Of a DNA stretch of 64,000 nucleotides, positions 1 to 16,205 are shown piece after piece (position 1 is the first letter of the stretch; each line of letters opens with the position of its first letter). The notes under the pieces were generated by a model, which saw only the letters and a list, made by a program, of their open reading frames with translations, was not told where the DNA came from and did not search any database. The position numbers and the translations under genes are program-made. This stretch comes from Cacajao melanocephalus (taxonomy: Eukaryota; Chordata; Mammalia; Primates; Pitheciidae): NCBI GenBank assembly GCA_963573385.1, contig CAUYLG010044469.1, positions 1 through 64,000 on the forward strand, read 5' to 3'.

Positions 1-77
<77 letters not shown>

Positions 78-80
78 TTT

Positions 81-140
<60 letters not shown>
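1..140. repeat. Long poly-T tract, open at the window edge
   Basis: The first 140 bases are T except for a few A at 70-73 and 81-83. Read on the minus strand this is a poly-A run. The sequence to its right (141 onward) is not an Alu or L1 3' end that I recognise, so I cannot say which retrocopy, if any, it tails. The length is unusual for an old tail. It could be a young tail, an expanded homopolymer or an assembly effect. Confidence 0.9.
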
Positions 141-142
<2 letters not shown>

Positions 143-2954
143 CAAATTGTGCTGCTTTGAGCAAAGCAGGGGCCAGGTCTTTCTATGCATCCCCCATGTA
201 TCTTTCTCAAGGCATGTTACTGTACCAACAAATTGCAGCCATTGGAAAAGTCTGCTTGCTAGGTTGCCAAATTATAACAAATGTTATTTGAGAGTGATAT
301 ATTTTGGTTATTCTCTCTTCCTGGTGTTACAGCCATAGCCCAGAGCATAGCAGAGGTGGGAGGTGCTATCTAAAGCCAGCTTCCTAAATCCTTCTACTTC
401 CTGGGAGGTCTAGTCATGTATCTTATCTTCATCTGTGCATCTGCTTGAAAAACTCTCTTCCCCTTTCACTCTGTTTCAAATGCTGATTTCTTTGGTGAGG
501 TGATGTAAAGAAATATGGATGATTAAACCAGTTTATGTTAAGGTGTGAATGACTCATCACTCATTTGATGCACCAGTGAGTATTTCATCTTAATGAAAAC
601 CTTTCTGGTGGTGATAATGACAGTAAAGAATTTCCTATGGGAAGGGGAGGAGGGCACAAACTACCTTTCTGCCTAGCATTTTCTAAAGTGTATTAATAAA
701 TTTTATTTTTTAAAGTGCCTATCTTTTGTCTTGGTCTTTACAGCTGATATGAAATTTGAGGTGACTTTAAAATGACAAAGAAAGAGAAAGAGGAATAAAT
801 TTTAGTCTAGATGATGTACATAATTGCTTCCATTGTGTTTTATTTGGGCTTCTCATAACAGGCGTTAATAAGCAAAACTTCTGCAAGAAGCAAAAACGAA
901 CCATTCTAACAGAGCAGTGAAACTCTAAGAAGTATAGCTAATGGAGAAGCCATACAAAAAATAATGAGCTTTGAGTTTTGATCGTCAAACTAACGCTGCA
1001 TCCTTATGTCAGAAACACTAATCAAGTTGAAAGCATCTGGTTCAGTTTTGATTTTTTTTCTTAAGTAACTAAATTAGTCACCCATACAATATTAAATCTC
1101 TTGTTCATTATCTATAAAATGTTTTGCTTTAGTTTAGAAGTTGCTGAAATTAAGCAGAGAGTGACACAAAGTTACAACTAGCTTTCCTGTAAATGGATGT
1201 CTTAGTAGGGCATATATTTTCTCTTTCTTAAATGCAGGTGGCCTCACACACATCATACTTCCTGTAGAAAATTCAATTTTGGTACTGAAAACAGAGACAT
1301 TTCTATAAATTTTATTGTCCCATATTATCTAGCGTAATTTTACATCTGCCTGAAAGTTCAGTCACTTTGCTAGAAAAGAGGCCAACTGCATAGGTTATCC
1401 TCCTGCTAATTTAAATGTAAGTGTGAATGTGAATGTGTGTGATGGATACTTAATAGAGGATCTGAGTTAAAGTTGGTTTAGATTCAAGACTGTGTTTCCA
1501 CATCACTAAAGCTAAATTGTGCTCTAATTTTTTGGGCTATCACTGAGAATACGAGATTAAGATTAAGGGAAAGAAAGTGACATGGATAGCAAGAGTAAGA
1601 AACTACGGTTTTTATTGTTCAAGCTAGGGATAGATGAATGGAGTCTGCACATCAGTCTGTACTACTAATAGAAGGCAGGAGACTGACCTGGTTAGGGCAG
1701 AGGAAAGAGTCTTGAGAGAGTCCTGTCTGCGCTGCTGTGTGCTGGTGAGGACATCCTGGAGGTAGACGGATTGCTACTCTGAGTCTATGGTTACTGAGCT
1801 TTTTTTCCAATAATATAAGCAAAAGAAAGATATAAATTTGCATTGCATATCTAAGATAAGTTTTCAAATTACTTGGTCTTGAGAAAGTATACTTCCTGGG
1901 AAAGGAAAAAGAAAATGTTTAGTCTCAGGAGAATTTTATACAAGCCGTTGTTCCAGGGAGATTGACAACTACATGGAGAGCACCTATTTGGTGTCTTGAA
2001 TGATCAGATTCATCATGTTTATCGTCTCTCTTGGACAATATAGGACATTGTACTGCTTTTGATCTATTTGTTGATTTATTGTTAATGTTTCATGCCCTGA
2101 GCTCACACATTCTTTCTTTAGTTACGTTAACACCACCATTTAAGCTACAGCCAAGTCACTTTTGCTGTCCATTCAGGAAATGCTCTGACTCTTCTTAGGT
2201 ATTAGGAATTAGGAAGACTTTGGTGAAAAGGCAACAGCATTTTCTTTATCACTTACTTTCATGCTTAGACATTGCCTTTGGTGGCCAGAATCCTCTCCAG
2301 AATCCTCTAACTTCATAACAATGTTACAGACACACAGATTCCCAATGCTATTGGACCTGTCAAACCTATCATCAGACTACATGGTTGCTCCATTTTAGAT
2401 ACTAAAGTTTAACAAGCAACATGATATACTGCCCAGTGACCTCATAAAAGCATCAGATATCACTACAAGGCTTTTATTTGGCAACCTCTAAGCAGAGTTG
2501 GCTGCCATGAAAAGTTTACTGAAAACCTCAGGCTATTGGATTGTGATGGAAAATGTCATCCACAACTGATGTCCCATTAAACTGCACTAACCACAGCTGG
2601 GCACATCTGAGGCTCAGCACCCCTTTTAGTCACCTTTAGTTGGCTTCTCCACACACCTCTTGGCAAAGATGTTTCACTCTCCCAGTTCTGAGATCCTTTC
2701 ACTTTCAACAGATGACCATTGTCCAGTCCTTCTCTAAGATTTCTTGGGCCTTTCTTACACAACTTTTCTACTTCAAAATTATGTTTTTATCCATTAGATC
2801 TTTCCTCTCCTCTTTCTTTTTCCTCTCCACTGTTTTTCCTTTATGTTTGCTTCCATTTAAAATTTAAATTTATAAGCACCTATTCAGTGTTTATTAATCC
2901 AGGTGACTTACAATCTAAGGCAAATTCCCTCCTGTGTCAGAGGAAGTACCCCTC
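141..2954. other. Unclassified AT-rich sequence without a gene
   Basis: No open frame above about 80 codons and no repeat family that I can name. If the poly-T at 1-140 is a tail, the minus-strand sequence just right of it could be a processed retrocopy, but I do not recognise the source. Pyrimidine-rich stretches around 2640-2870 may be the eroded upstream part of the L2 that follows. Confidence 0.55.
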
Positions 2955-3240
2955 CTCTCCCTAAGATGAGACTTAAGGCTTGAAGCAGGTGCGGCTTGTT
3001 CTGAGAAGTGTTCTCTGAACTCTCTGAGCTGACTTGAATTATCTTTCTGTGCTGTTAGTGACCATGTGCTGAACTCTCTCCTCAGCAAACTCCAATGTAA
3101 TTGTAATTTGCTGTTCTGCTGACTTCACTCGTCTCTGATCTCTGTTTGAAGAAAACAGCTGCCTTTGGTCACTCCTGTGCTTTGCATAGCATTAGGCACA
3201 TAGTAAGTTCTTAATAAATAAATATTTATGGAATTATTGA
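2955..3240 (+). mobile_element. Probable L2 LINE 3' end
   Basis: The end of this stretch reads 'ggcacatagtaagttctta' followed by AATAAATAAATATTTATGGAAT, resembling the 3' terminus of L2 (cacatagtaggtgctcaataaat... in the family). Upstream there are degenerate pyrimidine-rich blocks typical of L2 3' UTRs. It is old and diverged, and the left border is a guess. Confidence 0.5.
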
Positions 3241-3281
3241 ACATACAAACACATGTGCACACACAGACACAAACACACACT
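3241..3281. repeat. CA-rich low-complexity stretch
   Basis: Imperfect CA repeat interrupted by T, G and AA, directly after the L2-like 3' end. L2 and other LINE 3' ends often seed such repeats. Confidence 0.75.
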
Positions 3282-3531
3282 TTGTTTCTGACACCTCTCT
3301 ATCCTTTTCCAGGATCTTGGTGAAAAAATTATTCACTGTCTCTGCCTCAGACAACTTCTCTTTCTACCATTTATTTTAAAAAAGAAATAGCTGTGCTTAA
3401 TCTTTGTGGCTAAATTTAAAACATTTGAAAAATACATTTTCTTGACTCTGACGAACAATTTTAAATGTCCTTCATTTCTTGGGAGAATAATTTGTTACCT
3501 AATTTATCACTTCTAATTAACCATTCTACCC

Positions 3532-3716
3532 CAGTGGTTCTCAAAATGTGATTCCCCAGTGGGCATCATTGGCATAACCTATAGACTTGTTAAAGATGAG
3601 AATTATTCCCCCCCCCAACAACTAATAAATTAGAACATCTGGAATAGAACCTAGCCTTCTGTGTTAGTAAGCTTGCCCAGTAATACCAAGATGTTCTTAT
3701 GTTGGAGAGCCACTGT
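3532..3716. mobile_element. MER5-type hAT-Charlie DNA transposon fossil
   Basis: Begins with cagtggttctcaaaatgtg and ends with ggagagccactgtg, the inverted terminal sequences of the non-autonomous MER5 family. Internal blocks (cttgttaaagatgagaatta) also fit. It has no coding capacity. A run of ten C at 3609-3618 interrupts the middle. It lies in the same orientation as the two MER5 copies at 28.1 and 28.7 kb. Confidence 0.8.
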
Positions 3717-3789
3717 GCTTCTTGAATTGCTTTTCCCAGTAAGATTTATGACCTTAGTTTAGTGGTCAAACTAAAACACCACTCTTTTG

Positions 3790-3932
3790 TTCTTCTACTA
3801 ATGGATATTTAGAAAACATTCACAGATCTCAACAATGAGGTACATACTAAGAACCATGGTATGACTTACAGCTAAAATGGTACTTAGAGGAAAACTTATA
3901 GCATTAATTAAAACTATTACAAAATACTAATT
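3790..3932 (+). mobile_element. Short L1 ORF2 fragment in sense orientation
   Basis: The block around 3870-3915 (cagctaaaatggtacttaga, then ggaaaacttatagcattaat) matches the L1 ORF2 segment just after the endonuclease domain, read in the coding direction. The left edge is uncertain. It abuts an antisense L1 segment, so the two meet tail to tail. Confidence 0.5.
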
Positions 3933-3934
3933 TG

Positions 3935-6388
<2,454 letters not shown>

Positions 6389-8054
6389 ATCTTAATTTTA
6401 ACTTATTTTTAATTTTGGTGTGTACCTCAGAGGTGGATATATTTATGGGGTACATGAGATATTTTGGAACCAGTGTTCAGTGCATAATAACCACATCATG
6501 GAAAATTGGGCATCCATCCCCTCAAGTATTTATCCTTTGTGTTACAAACAGTTCAATTATAGTCTTAGTTATTTAAAAATGTACAAATAAATTATTACTG
6601 ACAATGGTCCCCCTGTTGTGCTATGAAAACTGGATCTTATTCATTCTTCTTCTTTTTTCTGTACACATTAATCATCCCCTCCTCCTTCCTGCACCCCGAT
6701 TACCCTTCTCAGCCTCTGGTAATCATCCTTCTATTGTCTGTCTCTGTGAGTTCAATTGTTTTGATTTTTAGAAGCCACAAATAAGGAATAATATGCAATG
6801 TTTGTCTTTCTCTGCCTGGCTTATTTCACTTAACAAAATGACTTCCAGTTTCATCTATGTTGTTGCAAGTGACAGAATCTCATCCTTTTATATGGCTGAA
6901 TAGTACTTCATTGTATATAAACACCGTATTTTCTTTATTCATTCATCTGTTGTTTATACATCTTCCAAATCTTGGCCATTGTGAACAGTGCTGAAACAAA
7001 TATGGGAGTACAGATATTTCTTCAATATATTGATTTCCTTTTTGGTAGGTATATACACAGCAGTGGGTTTGCTGGATTGCATGTTAGCCTTATTTTTAGT
7101 GTTTTGAGGAACCTCCAAATTGTTTCCCGCAGTGTTTGTCCTAACTTTCTTTCCTACCAACAATGTGCAAGAGTTTTTTCTCCACATCTTAACCAGCATT
7201 TCTTATTGCATGCCTGTTGGATATAAGCTATTTTACATGGGATGAGATGATGTTTCATTATAGTTTTTACGTGCATTTCTCTAATGATCAAAGCTGTTGA
7301 GCACTTTTTTCATATGCCTGTTTGCCATTTATATGTCTTCTTTTGAGAAATGTCTATTCAAAACCTGTGCTCATTTTTTGATCAGATTATTAAATTTTCC
7401 CCACAGCATTATTTGATCTCCTTATATATTCCAATTATTAATCCCTTGTCAGATGGGCAGTTTGCACTTTATTGATCCTCTGCTGTGCAGAAGCTTTTTA
7501 ACTTGATGACATCCAATTTGTCCACTTTTTCTTTGGTTGCCTGTGCTTGAGGAATTATTGCTCAAGCAATCTTGGCCCAGACCAATGTCCTGGAGATTTT
7601 CCTCCAATGTTTTCTTTTAGTAGTTTCAATGTTTGAGGTTTTAGAATAAACCATTTAATCCATTTTGATTTTATTTTTGCATATGGCAAGATATAAGTTC
7701 TAGTTTCATTCTTCTACATATAGACATCCAGTTTTATTAGCACTGCATATTGAAGAGACTGTTTCACTGTTCTCTGTGTCTGTTTCTATGTCAGTACCAT
7801 TTTGTTTTGGTTACTATTGTTCTATAGTACAATTTGAAGTCAGGTATTATTTTTCCAGTTTTGTTCATATTGCTTAGGATAGCTTTGGCTATTCTGGGTT
7901 TTTTTAGTTCCATATAATTTTTAGGATTTTTTTTTCTATTTTTGTGAAGAATGTTATTGACATTTTGATAGAGATTGCATTGAATCTGTAGAATGTTTTG
8001 GTTGATATGGACAGTTTAACAATATTGATTCCAATTCATGAACCAATCCATCAT

Positions 8055-8106
8055 TCCAGTCTATGAATAGGGAATATCTTTCCAGTCCATGAATAGGGAA
8101 TATCTT
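8055..8106. repeat. 26-bp tandem duplication inside L1 ORF2
   Basis: Two adjacent 26-bp units (8055-8080 and 8081-8106) differ at one base (tctatg versus tccatg). The unit is ordinary antisense L1 ORF2 sequence, so this is a local slippage or repair duplication after insertion. Confidence 0.9.
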
Positions 8107-8465
8107 TCCACTTTTTGTGTGTCCTCTTTGATTTCTTGCATCAGCATTTTATAGTTTGCTTTTTTGACAAGATCTTTCATTTATTTGGTTGATTCCAAGG
8201 TATTTAATTTTATTTATGACTATTATAAATGGGATTACTTTATATTTCTTTTCAGATTGTTCACTGTTGGCATATGAAAATGCTGCTGATATTTGTATGT
8301 TGATTTTGTGCCCTGTAACTTTACTGAATTCGTTTATTAGTTCTATTTTTTTTTGCTAGAGTCTTTAAGTTTTGCCAAATATAAGATCATATGTGCAAAC
8401 AAGTGTAATTTGACTTGTTCCCTTCCAGTTTGGATGCCATTTATTTCTTTCTCTTGTCTGATGGC

Positions 8466-8657
8466 TCAAGCCAAGACTTCCAGTACTGTTGAGTAACAAT
8501 GATAAAAGTGGGCATCTTTGTTGTTTTTGAGACCTAAGAGGAAAGACTGTCTGTTTTCCCCATTCAGCATGATACTAATTGTGAGTCTAACATATTTGGC
8601 TTTTATTATGTTGAGGAATGTTCTTTCTATATCGAGTTTTTTGAGAGCTTTTATCAT
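8466..8657 (-). pseudogene. Decayed L1 ORF2 reverse-transcriptase fragment
   Basis: This 63-codon frame still shows the L1 RT order: MIKALKKLDIERTFLNIIKA followed by an ILNGE block. The conserved QGCPLSPLLFN region that should follow is lost to frameshift and substitution. It belongs to the 6.4-14.1 kb L1 and encodes nothing functional. Confidence 0.75.
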
Positions 8658-8723
8658 GAAGAAACATTAAACTTTATGAAATGCTTTTTTTTTTGCATGT
8701 ACTAAAAGGATTATATAGTTTTG

Positions 8724-9008
<285 letters not shown>

Positions 9009-9214
9009 ATAGTATGATTTTTTTTTCCTTCATTCTGTTGATATGATGTATTACATTGATTGATCTGCACATGTTGAACAATCCTTGCATCTTGGAATAA
9101 ATTTCACTTGGTCATGATGAATAATCTTTTAAACGTATTGTTGAATTTGTTTTGCTACAATTTTGCTGAGAGTTAATTTTTATATCAATATACATCAAAG
9201 ATGTAGGCATTTAG

Positions 9215-9250
9215 TTTGGTTGTTTGTTTGTTTGTTTGTTTGTTTGTTTT
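9215..9250. repeat. (TTTG)n microsatellite within L1
   Basis: Eight to nine tandem TTTG units, replacing the short T-rich stretch normally found here in antisense L1 ORF2. Confidence 0.95.
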
Positions 9251-12200
9251 TAATGTGTCTTTGCCTGGCTTTAGTATCAGAGTAATACTGGCCTCAATAG
9301 AATAAGTTTAGAAGTATTCCCTTTACCTCTTTTTCAGAACAGGAGCAAGATTGGTATTAATTCTTTAAATGTTTGGTAGAATTCAGCAGTGAATCCATTG
9401 GGTCCTAGGCTTTTCTTTACTGGGAGACATTTTATTATGCCTTTGATCTCATTACTTGCTATTGGTTGCTTCAGGGTTTAGATTCTTTCATGATTCAATC
9501 TGGGTAGTCTGTTTGTGTCTAGGAATGTATCCATTTCTTCCATATTTTCCAATTTATCACCACATAGTTGCTCATAGTATCTAGTAATGATTGTTTGAAT
9601 TTCTGCGCTTTTACTTGCAATGTTTCTTTTTTTTAATCTTTGATTTTATTTATTTGGGTCTTTTCTCTTTTTTCCTCAGTCATTCTGGCTAAAGGTTTAT
9701 CAATTTGATCTTTTCATAAAACTACCTTTTTGTTTCATTGATCTTTTTTATTGTTTTATTTCCAATTCACTCATTCTACTCTGCTCTTTATTATTTTTTC
9801 TTCCAGTAAGTTTGGGTTCACTTTGCGCTTGCTTTTCTCATTTTCTAGAATGAACCATTAGGTCATTCATTTTAAGCTTTTCTTTTTGTTTTGATGCAGG
9901 AGCTCACAGCTATAAATGTTCTTCTTATTACCACTATTGTAATATCTCATAGGTTTTGATATATTGTGTTTCCATTATCATTTGTTTCTAGAAAACTTGC
10001 AATTTCCTTCTTAATTTCTTTATTGATCTACTGGTCATTCAGCAGTGTATTGTTTAATTTCCACATGTTTGCATAGTTTCAAAATTCTTCTTGTTATTAA
10101 TTTCTGGTTTTATTTCATTGTGATCAGAGAAGATGCTTGATATCATTTCAATTTTTTGAGTGGTTTAAGACTTGTTTTGTGACCAAACATACAGTCTATC
10201 CTTGAGAATGATCCATGTGCTGACAAGATGCATGTGTCCTCTTGTTTTCGGATGAAATATCCTGTAAATATCTATTAGGTTCATTTGTTCCATGGTGCAA
10301 TTTAAATCTGATTTTTCTTTGTTGATCTTCTGTCAGGGAGATCTTCCCTAATGCTGAAAATGGTGTGTTGAAGTCTTCAGCTATTATTGTTTTGGAGTCT
10401 CTCTCTTTAGTAAGATTTGCTTTGTATATCTGGGTGTTCCAACGTTGTGTGTATATATATTTGCACTGGTTATATCATTTTCCTGAATTGACCTGCTTAT
10501 CATCATATAATGATCCTCTTTTTCTATACTTACAGTTTTTGTCTTGAAATTTATTTTATCTGATATAAGTATAGCTACTGCTTTTTTTTATTTGTATTTT
10601 TTCGTTTTTTGGTTTTCATTGGCAAGAAATATCTCTTTCCATCCATTTATTTTGTGTCTATGTGTATCTTTATAGGTGAAGTGTGATTCTTGTAAACAAC
10701 AAAACATTGGCTCTTGTTTTTTCATCCATTAAGCCACTCTGTGTCTTTTGATTGGAAAGTTTAGTCAATTTATATTCAACGTTATTATTTATTTGTAGGA
10801 AGGTACTCTTGCTGTTTTGTTGTTTTCTGGTTGTTTTGCTGTCTTCTCTTTCTTCTTTTCTTTCTTTCTGTCTTCCTTTTAATAAAAGTGGTCTTCTTCG
10901 ATGGTATGCTTTAATTTCTTTCTTTTAATTTTTTTTGTATCCATTGTATGTTTTTGATTTGAGGTTAACATGAAGCTTGGAAATACTATCTTATAACCTA
11001 TTATGCTAAATTGATGACAATTTAACATTGATTACATAAACAAACAAACAAATGAGAAAAAAACTAATAAAAAAAACTAATAAGAAAAAAAAAACTGTAA
11101 CTGTCAACACCAGACTTTCTACTGCTTCTCTATGTCTTATTGTATTGTCTATATCTTGAAAAGTTGTTGTAGTTATTATTTTTGATTAATTAATCATTTA
11201 ATCTTTCTACTTAAGTCAAAAGATGTTTCCACACCACAATTACAGTGCTGTAATAATTTCTGTGTGCTTACTATTACCAATGAGTTTTGTACTTTCAGAT
11301 GCTTTCTTCTTGCTCATTAACATCCTTTTTTTTAAGATTAACTCCCTTTAATATTTCTTGCAGAACACATATGACAGCTTGTGTTTATCTAGAAAGTTCT
11401 TTGTTTCTCTTTCATGCTAAAGAATATTTTCACTGGATATACTATTCTAGGGTAAAAATTCTTTTCTTTCTGCACTTTAAATATGTCATGGTACTCTCTC
11501 CTGGCCTGTAAAGTTTCCATTAAAAAGTCTAATGCCAGATGTATTGGAGCTCCATTCTATGTTATTTATGTGTTTTTCTCTCGCTGCTTTTTGAGATTCT
11601 TTATCCTTAACTCTTGGTAGTGTAACTACTGAATGGCTTGAGGTTCTTCTTTGGGTTAAATTAAATCTCTGTGGTGTTCTATAACCTTCTTTTACTTGAA
11701 TGTTATCTTTCTCTAGATTTGAGAAATTCTCTCACAGTATCCCTTTGAATAAGTGTCCGAACGCTGTGTCTTTCTCTACTCATTCTTTATGGTCAGGAAC
11801 TCTTAGATTTGCCTTTTTCAGGCTATTTTCTTGATCTTATAGGCATGTTTCATTATTTTCTACTCTTTTTATTCCTTTTATCTTCTGATTGTGTATTTTC
11901 AATAGCCTGTCTTCAACCTTACTAATTCTTTCTTCTGCTTGATCAATTCTGCTATTAAGAGACTCTCATGCATTCTTAAGCACGTCAGTTGTATTTTTCA
12001 ACTCCAGAATTTCTCTTGATTCTTTTTAATTAATTCAATCTCTTTGTTAAATATATCTAATAGAATTCTTAATTATTTCTCTTTGTTATTGTAAATTTAT
12101 TTGCATTTCCTCAAAACAGCTATTTTGTATTCTCTATTTGAAAGATCATGTACCTCTGTTTTTCCGGGATTGGTCCCTGGTGCTTTATTTAGTTTATTTG

Positions 12201-13722
12201 GTTAGGTCATGTTTTCCTGGATGGTGTTGATGCTTGTGGATATTTGTTGATGTCTGGGCATTGAAGAGTTAGGTAATTGTCGTAATCTTCACAGTTTGAG
12301 CTTGTTTGTGCCTATTCTTCTTAGGAAGCTTTCCAGGTATTCAAAAACACTTGGGCCCCAAGACCAATAATGCTGTAGTTTTACTCATAGAAGTACTCCT
12401 TTGGTGCTCTCAGATAAGATCCAGAAGAATTCTCTTGATTTTCACGTAGATACTCTTGTTCTTTTCCTTTACTTTCTTACACACATGTACAGTCTCACTA
12501 TCTGTGCTGAGCCACCTGGAACTGGAGGTTTGGTGATTTAAGCACCTCTGTGGCACCACTACAGGGTCTGTGCTGCATCAGACCTGAAGCCAGCTTAAAC
12601 TATGTGAGGGCTAGCATTAAAGTAAAAAAATCTTAGCAATTTACCTGATGTATTATTGTACTGTGGCTAAGCAGGAGTTCAAAACACAATACAAAGTCCT
12701 TCTCATTTTTCTCTCACCTTTACACAGGCAGAGGAGCTTCTCCTTGTAGCTACCACCACCACCAGTCCACAGGGGATTTTACCAGTCCTTGAGGGATTCT
12801 ACCAGTCCAGTGCTACAGTTTGCATAAAGCCCAAGGACATTTCTGCCAGTTTGTGGTGAATGCTGCAAGGCTTGGAACTCACCCTTCATTTCAATGTGCT
12901 CCCCTCTGTCCCAAGGAAGGTCCAGAAATGCTTTCCAAGAGCCTAGCCCTGCATTTAGAGATCCCAAGAGCCTGCTTGTTGCCCTGCTTTACTGTGGTCG
13001 AGCTGGTACATAAAGTATAGGACAAAGCTTACCTCACTTTTTTTCCTGTTTTTGTCAAACAGAAGAAATCTTTAGACTTCTTAGCCACTGTTGATTGCAC
13101 CATGGTCACCCAGAAGCCAGCACATCTGAGAGCCCAAAACCCATGGTGTACTCCCTTGGTATTGCTGCTGGTTATTCAGGGTCCGAGGGCTCTCTAGTCA
13201 GCAGGTGAGGAATTCTGTCAAGACTAGGCCCTTCCCTTCAAGGCAGAGGGTTTCTTTTTGGCCCAGGGTGTGTCTAGAAAAGTCATCTGGGAGCCAGGGC
13301 CTAGAATGGGGGCCTCGCGACTCTGCCCAGTGCCCTAGTCTACTATGGTAGAGCTTCAAAATCCTCTTTACTCTTCACTCTCATCTCCTTAAGGAGAAAG
13401 ATGGAGTTATTTTCCTTGCTATGAGCTGCACTCATGATGCAAGCCCTCCCTCTTCAATGACAGCTGATATCTCCCTACATCAAGTGTCCCCTTAGTTCAC
13501 TGGCTCTAAACCAAACCTAGCACCAGGAGTTGCATAGGAATTGCAGTCCTTGTGTCTTGGACTACCTTTCAAGTTTATCTGGCATTCTAGAGCACTCTAG
13601 AACATGATGGTTAGGCTTGCCAACAAAGTCAAGTTCTGGCCACAGGGATGGGCTACCCCCTTCTGGCCAGGGCTGGTCCAAATGCTCCCTCTGTTTATGG
13701 GTGCTGACTGAGCCAATTACAG

Positions 13723-13727
<5 letters not shown>

Positions 13728-13766
<39 letters not shown>
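13728..13766. repeat. (TA)n microsatellite in L1 5' UTR
   Basis: About 19 uninterrupted TA units after agctgtg. Likely polymorphic. It explains the repetitive IYIYIY frame on the minus strand. Confidence 0.97.
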
Positions 13767-13770
<4 letters not shown>

Positions 13771-14059
13771 GACAGGGCAGCACTGTTCAATGTAAAGTTT
13801 CCCAGTAGCTGCACTCTCCCTCTTCAAAGTGCACAGATTCTATCTACCTGCTACATGCCCCCTGCCAGTGTACAGAGGAGAATGGGCTTCAGTGATTCAA
13901 GACTGTATCTCCTGCCCAAAGTTACAACCAGGTACTATGATTGCTGACCTGATTTTTGGTTCTTGTCACAGTGCTATTCTATGCACAGATGGTTGGTAAA
14001 AATTGGTGTTCCTACAGTGGGATGAACGCTATAGGTTTCTATTCTGCCATCTTAATTTT

Positions 14060-15203
14060 TATTAAAAATAGTATTTGTTGTAAAATAAAATTTTAAAGAC
14101 TCAAATGGGAGAAAACAGGCTTTTGATATTTACCTTCTAGGCAAGTTTTTCACTTCCCTTCCCCATCCTCTGTGTGAACCCAAGTAGCTTTCCAAGTCAA
14201 AGGCAAGGCTATCAAACCCATCTTCTCTGGGCACTGAAATGTGTCAATCTGCACTGAGTTGGTAAAGTTAGCATGCATTTATTCAAGCATTCTCAGAGCT
14301 ACAAATGCTCTTGTACTTATTTCTTTAAAATAAAATAGGAATGCCTCTGAAATAAGTCAGTTTTTCAGGAGATGAGCTAATAAAGGCAGAAAAGAAGAGC
14401 TCTATGCCAAGTTCTAATCTAAAGAACCTGAGGTGATGGTAGAGAAGTAAATTATAGGCATATGGCCACAGAAAATGTAGTATTGAGTGGGTGCTCATGT
14501 CTGGCTTTGTCAGTTAGACGCAATGAGAGTAGGGAACTCTCCAACGGAGACTGTATGGTGGTGGGGGATGGGGAGGAGTGGAGAGTTTCCAAAAGCCACC
14601 AGCATGGGAAAGATTCACAGGATGTCATTATTTTCCAGTTAGTAGCTTATCTTCCATATATATCAGAGGGCTGCAACATATGTGCTTGCAAGAGATTATC
14701 TTATTAAGACCATGATTTATAATTTGGGGGAGAACATAAAGGTGTGCATAATAACCATGTATAAATAAGTCTCAGTGAGAAGTAATTATATTTTTACCAG
14801 AAAATTTTAAGTATTAGGCTATAATTCTTTCTGTGGTATTATATATAATAATTGTAATGTTTCTTTCAATCTTTGTAGATCTGTGCCATGATAAACAAAA
14901 AGAAAGCCATGAATACATATTTCATTTGATTAAGTATCATGTATGTGGAGTTTCAGGCATTGTTGGATGTTGACTGAGAGTTCACATTTAGTAGGAAATC
15001 AGAATGATAGAATTAGAATTGGTGAAGCAAAAACTTTCTCAGGTGATGTTCTTAAATGCAGTAAACTGGTGAAGATAATTAACTCGAAAAGCTACTGATT
15101 CTTATCTGTATTTCTTTTTTTACCATTCCAGTTTAAAACTGCTAAATTTCATGGTGTCTTATAATTTCATACCCAAAATAATAGCAGCAAGTGACAGCAC
15201 CAT
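14060..15203. other. Non-repetitive sequence, no gene recognised
   Basis: I see no familiar repeat and no frame above 81 codons. The longest frame (14462-14707, plus) has no domain I recognise and no supporting context. Confidence 0.5.
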
Positions 15204-15440
15204 GTGGTAGAGCAAGCATGGACTTCAAGGGGAGAACAACAAAAGGCTTTAAACACAAATTCCATCACTTAATGGCTGTGCAAACTTGGACAAGAAACTC
15301 ATCTTTTGTTTTGCAGCTTCCTATATGGCAATATGGTTAATAACACGAGGCACACATAGGGATTGCAAGGATATCATATGCAAAGAGCTTGAGACATAGT
15401 ATAGTAATTGCTTATAAGTGGCAACTACTGTTGCAATTGA
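15204..15440 (+). mobile_element. MIR SINE
   Basis: Shows the MIR core in order: tccatcacttaatggctgtg, then aaacttggacaagaaactca, cttcctatatggcaatatgg, and the 3' part gagcttgagacatagtatag. Diverged, near full length, with no coding role. Confidence 0.85.
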
Positions 15441-15994
15441 CAGCTGAAAATAATATTTTGAAAGTTTGGCCTCAGAAAGATATATAACTTGACATTTCAA
15501 AATTCTTACAAATTTTAACTTTTTTTATTAGCATCATCATTTCATTAGCAGATGTACTGTTATTGGCATATGCTGCTATTTCTTAGGTAGAACATTTGCT
15601 TGCAGCTTATTTGGCTGACATTCTCAGTTATATCCTAACTAACTATGATTTCATATTCTGTCCCTGAAGCACCAAACACTCAAAAGCACACTCTTTTTTT
15701 TTTTTGCATGAGGCACACATGATTATGATTGCACAGTTGTTGATGACACAAAACAGTCATCAATACAGTTTACTCATCTAATCCAAATAAGTTATGAATA
15801 CTGGCCCAGATTCAACCAGACAAATCTCCATTCCAAGCCCCAAAGTATTATAAAAAAGAACAAAGAGTAAAGCATTGATTTGGCCATGTGTCCTCCCTGC
15901 TTGTGTTTTCTCACCCATTTTAACTCTGCTTACACCTTGAACATCAATGCTTCTATTCAATATCTCTGAATTTAAAAAAAATCCATGTGTGAGG
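15441..15994. other. Unclassified sequence
   Basis: No gene or repeat identified. There is a short T11 run near 15691 and a minus-strand frame of 84 codons (15778-16032) with no recognisable domain that overlaps the next MIR. Confidence 0.5.
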
Positions 15995-16205
15995 CAATGT
16001 GTTAAGTGATTTATGTACGCGAAAGTGTTCAATCTTTACGGCAACCTTGAAAGGTTATTATGTCTATGTCTATTTTATGATGAGAATGTGGAGGCTCAAA
16101 ATGTTTACATATATTTTCAGATATTGTACAGCTAGAAAGTAGCAGACCTAGACTTTAAATTCAGGTCTTCATGACTCACAGACCCAGAGTTTTTATTATA
16201 CATAG
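15995..16205 (-). mobile_element. MIR SINE
   Basis: Reverse-orientation MIR: 'tattttatgatgagaatgtg', gaggctcaaaatgttt, gtacagctagaaagtagcag and 'tttaaattcaggtcttcatg' correspond to the antisense MIR core (gatgaggaaactgaggct...acagctagtaagtggcag in the family). Confidence 0.8.
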
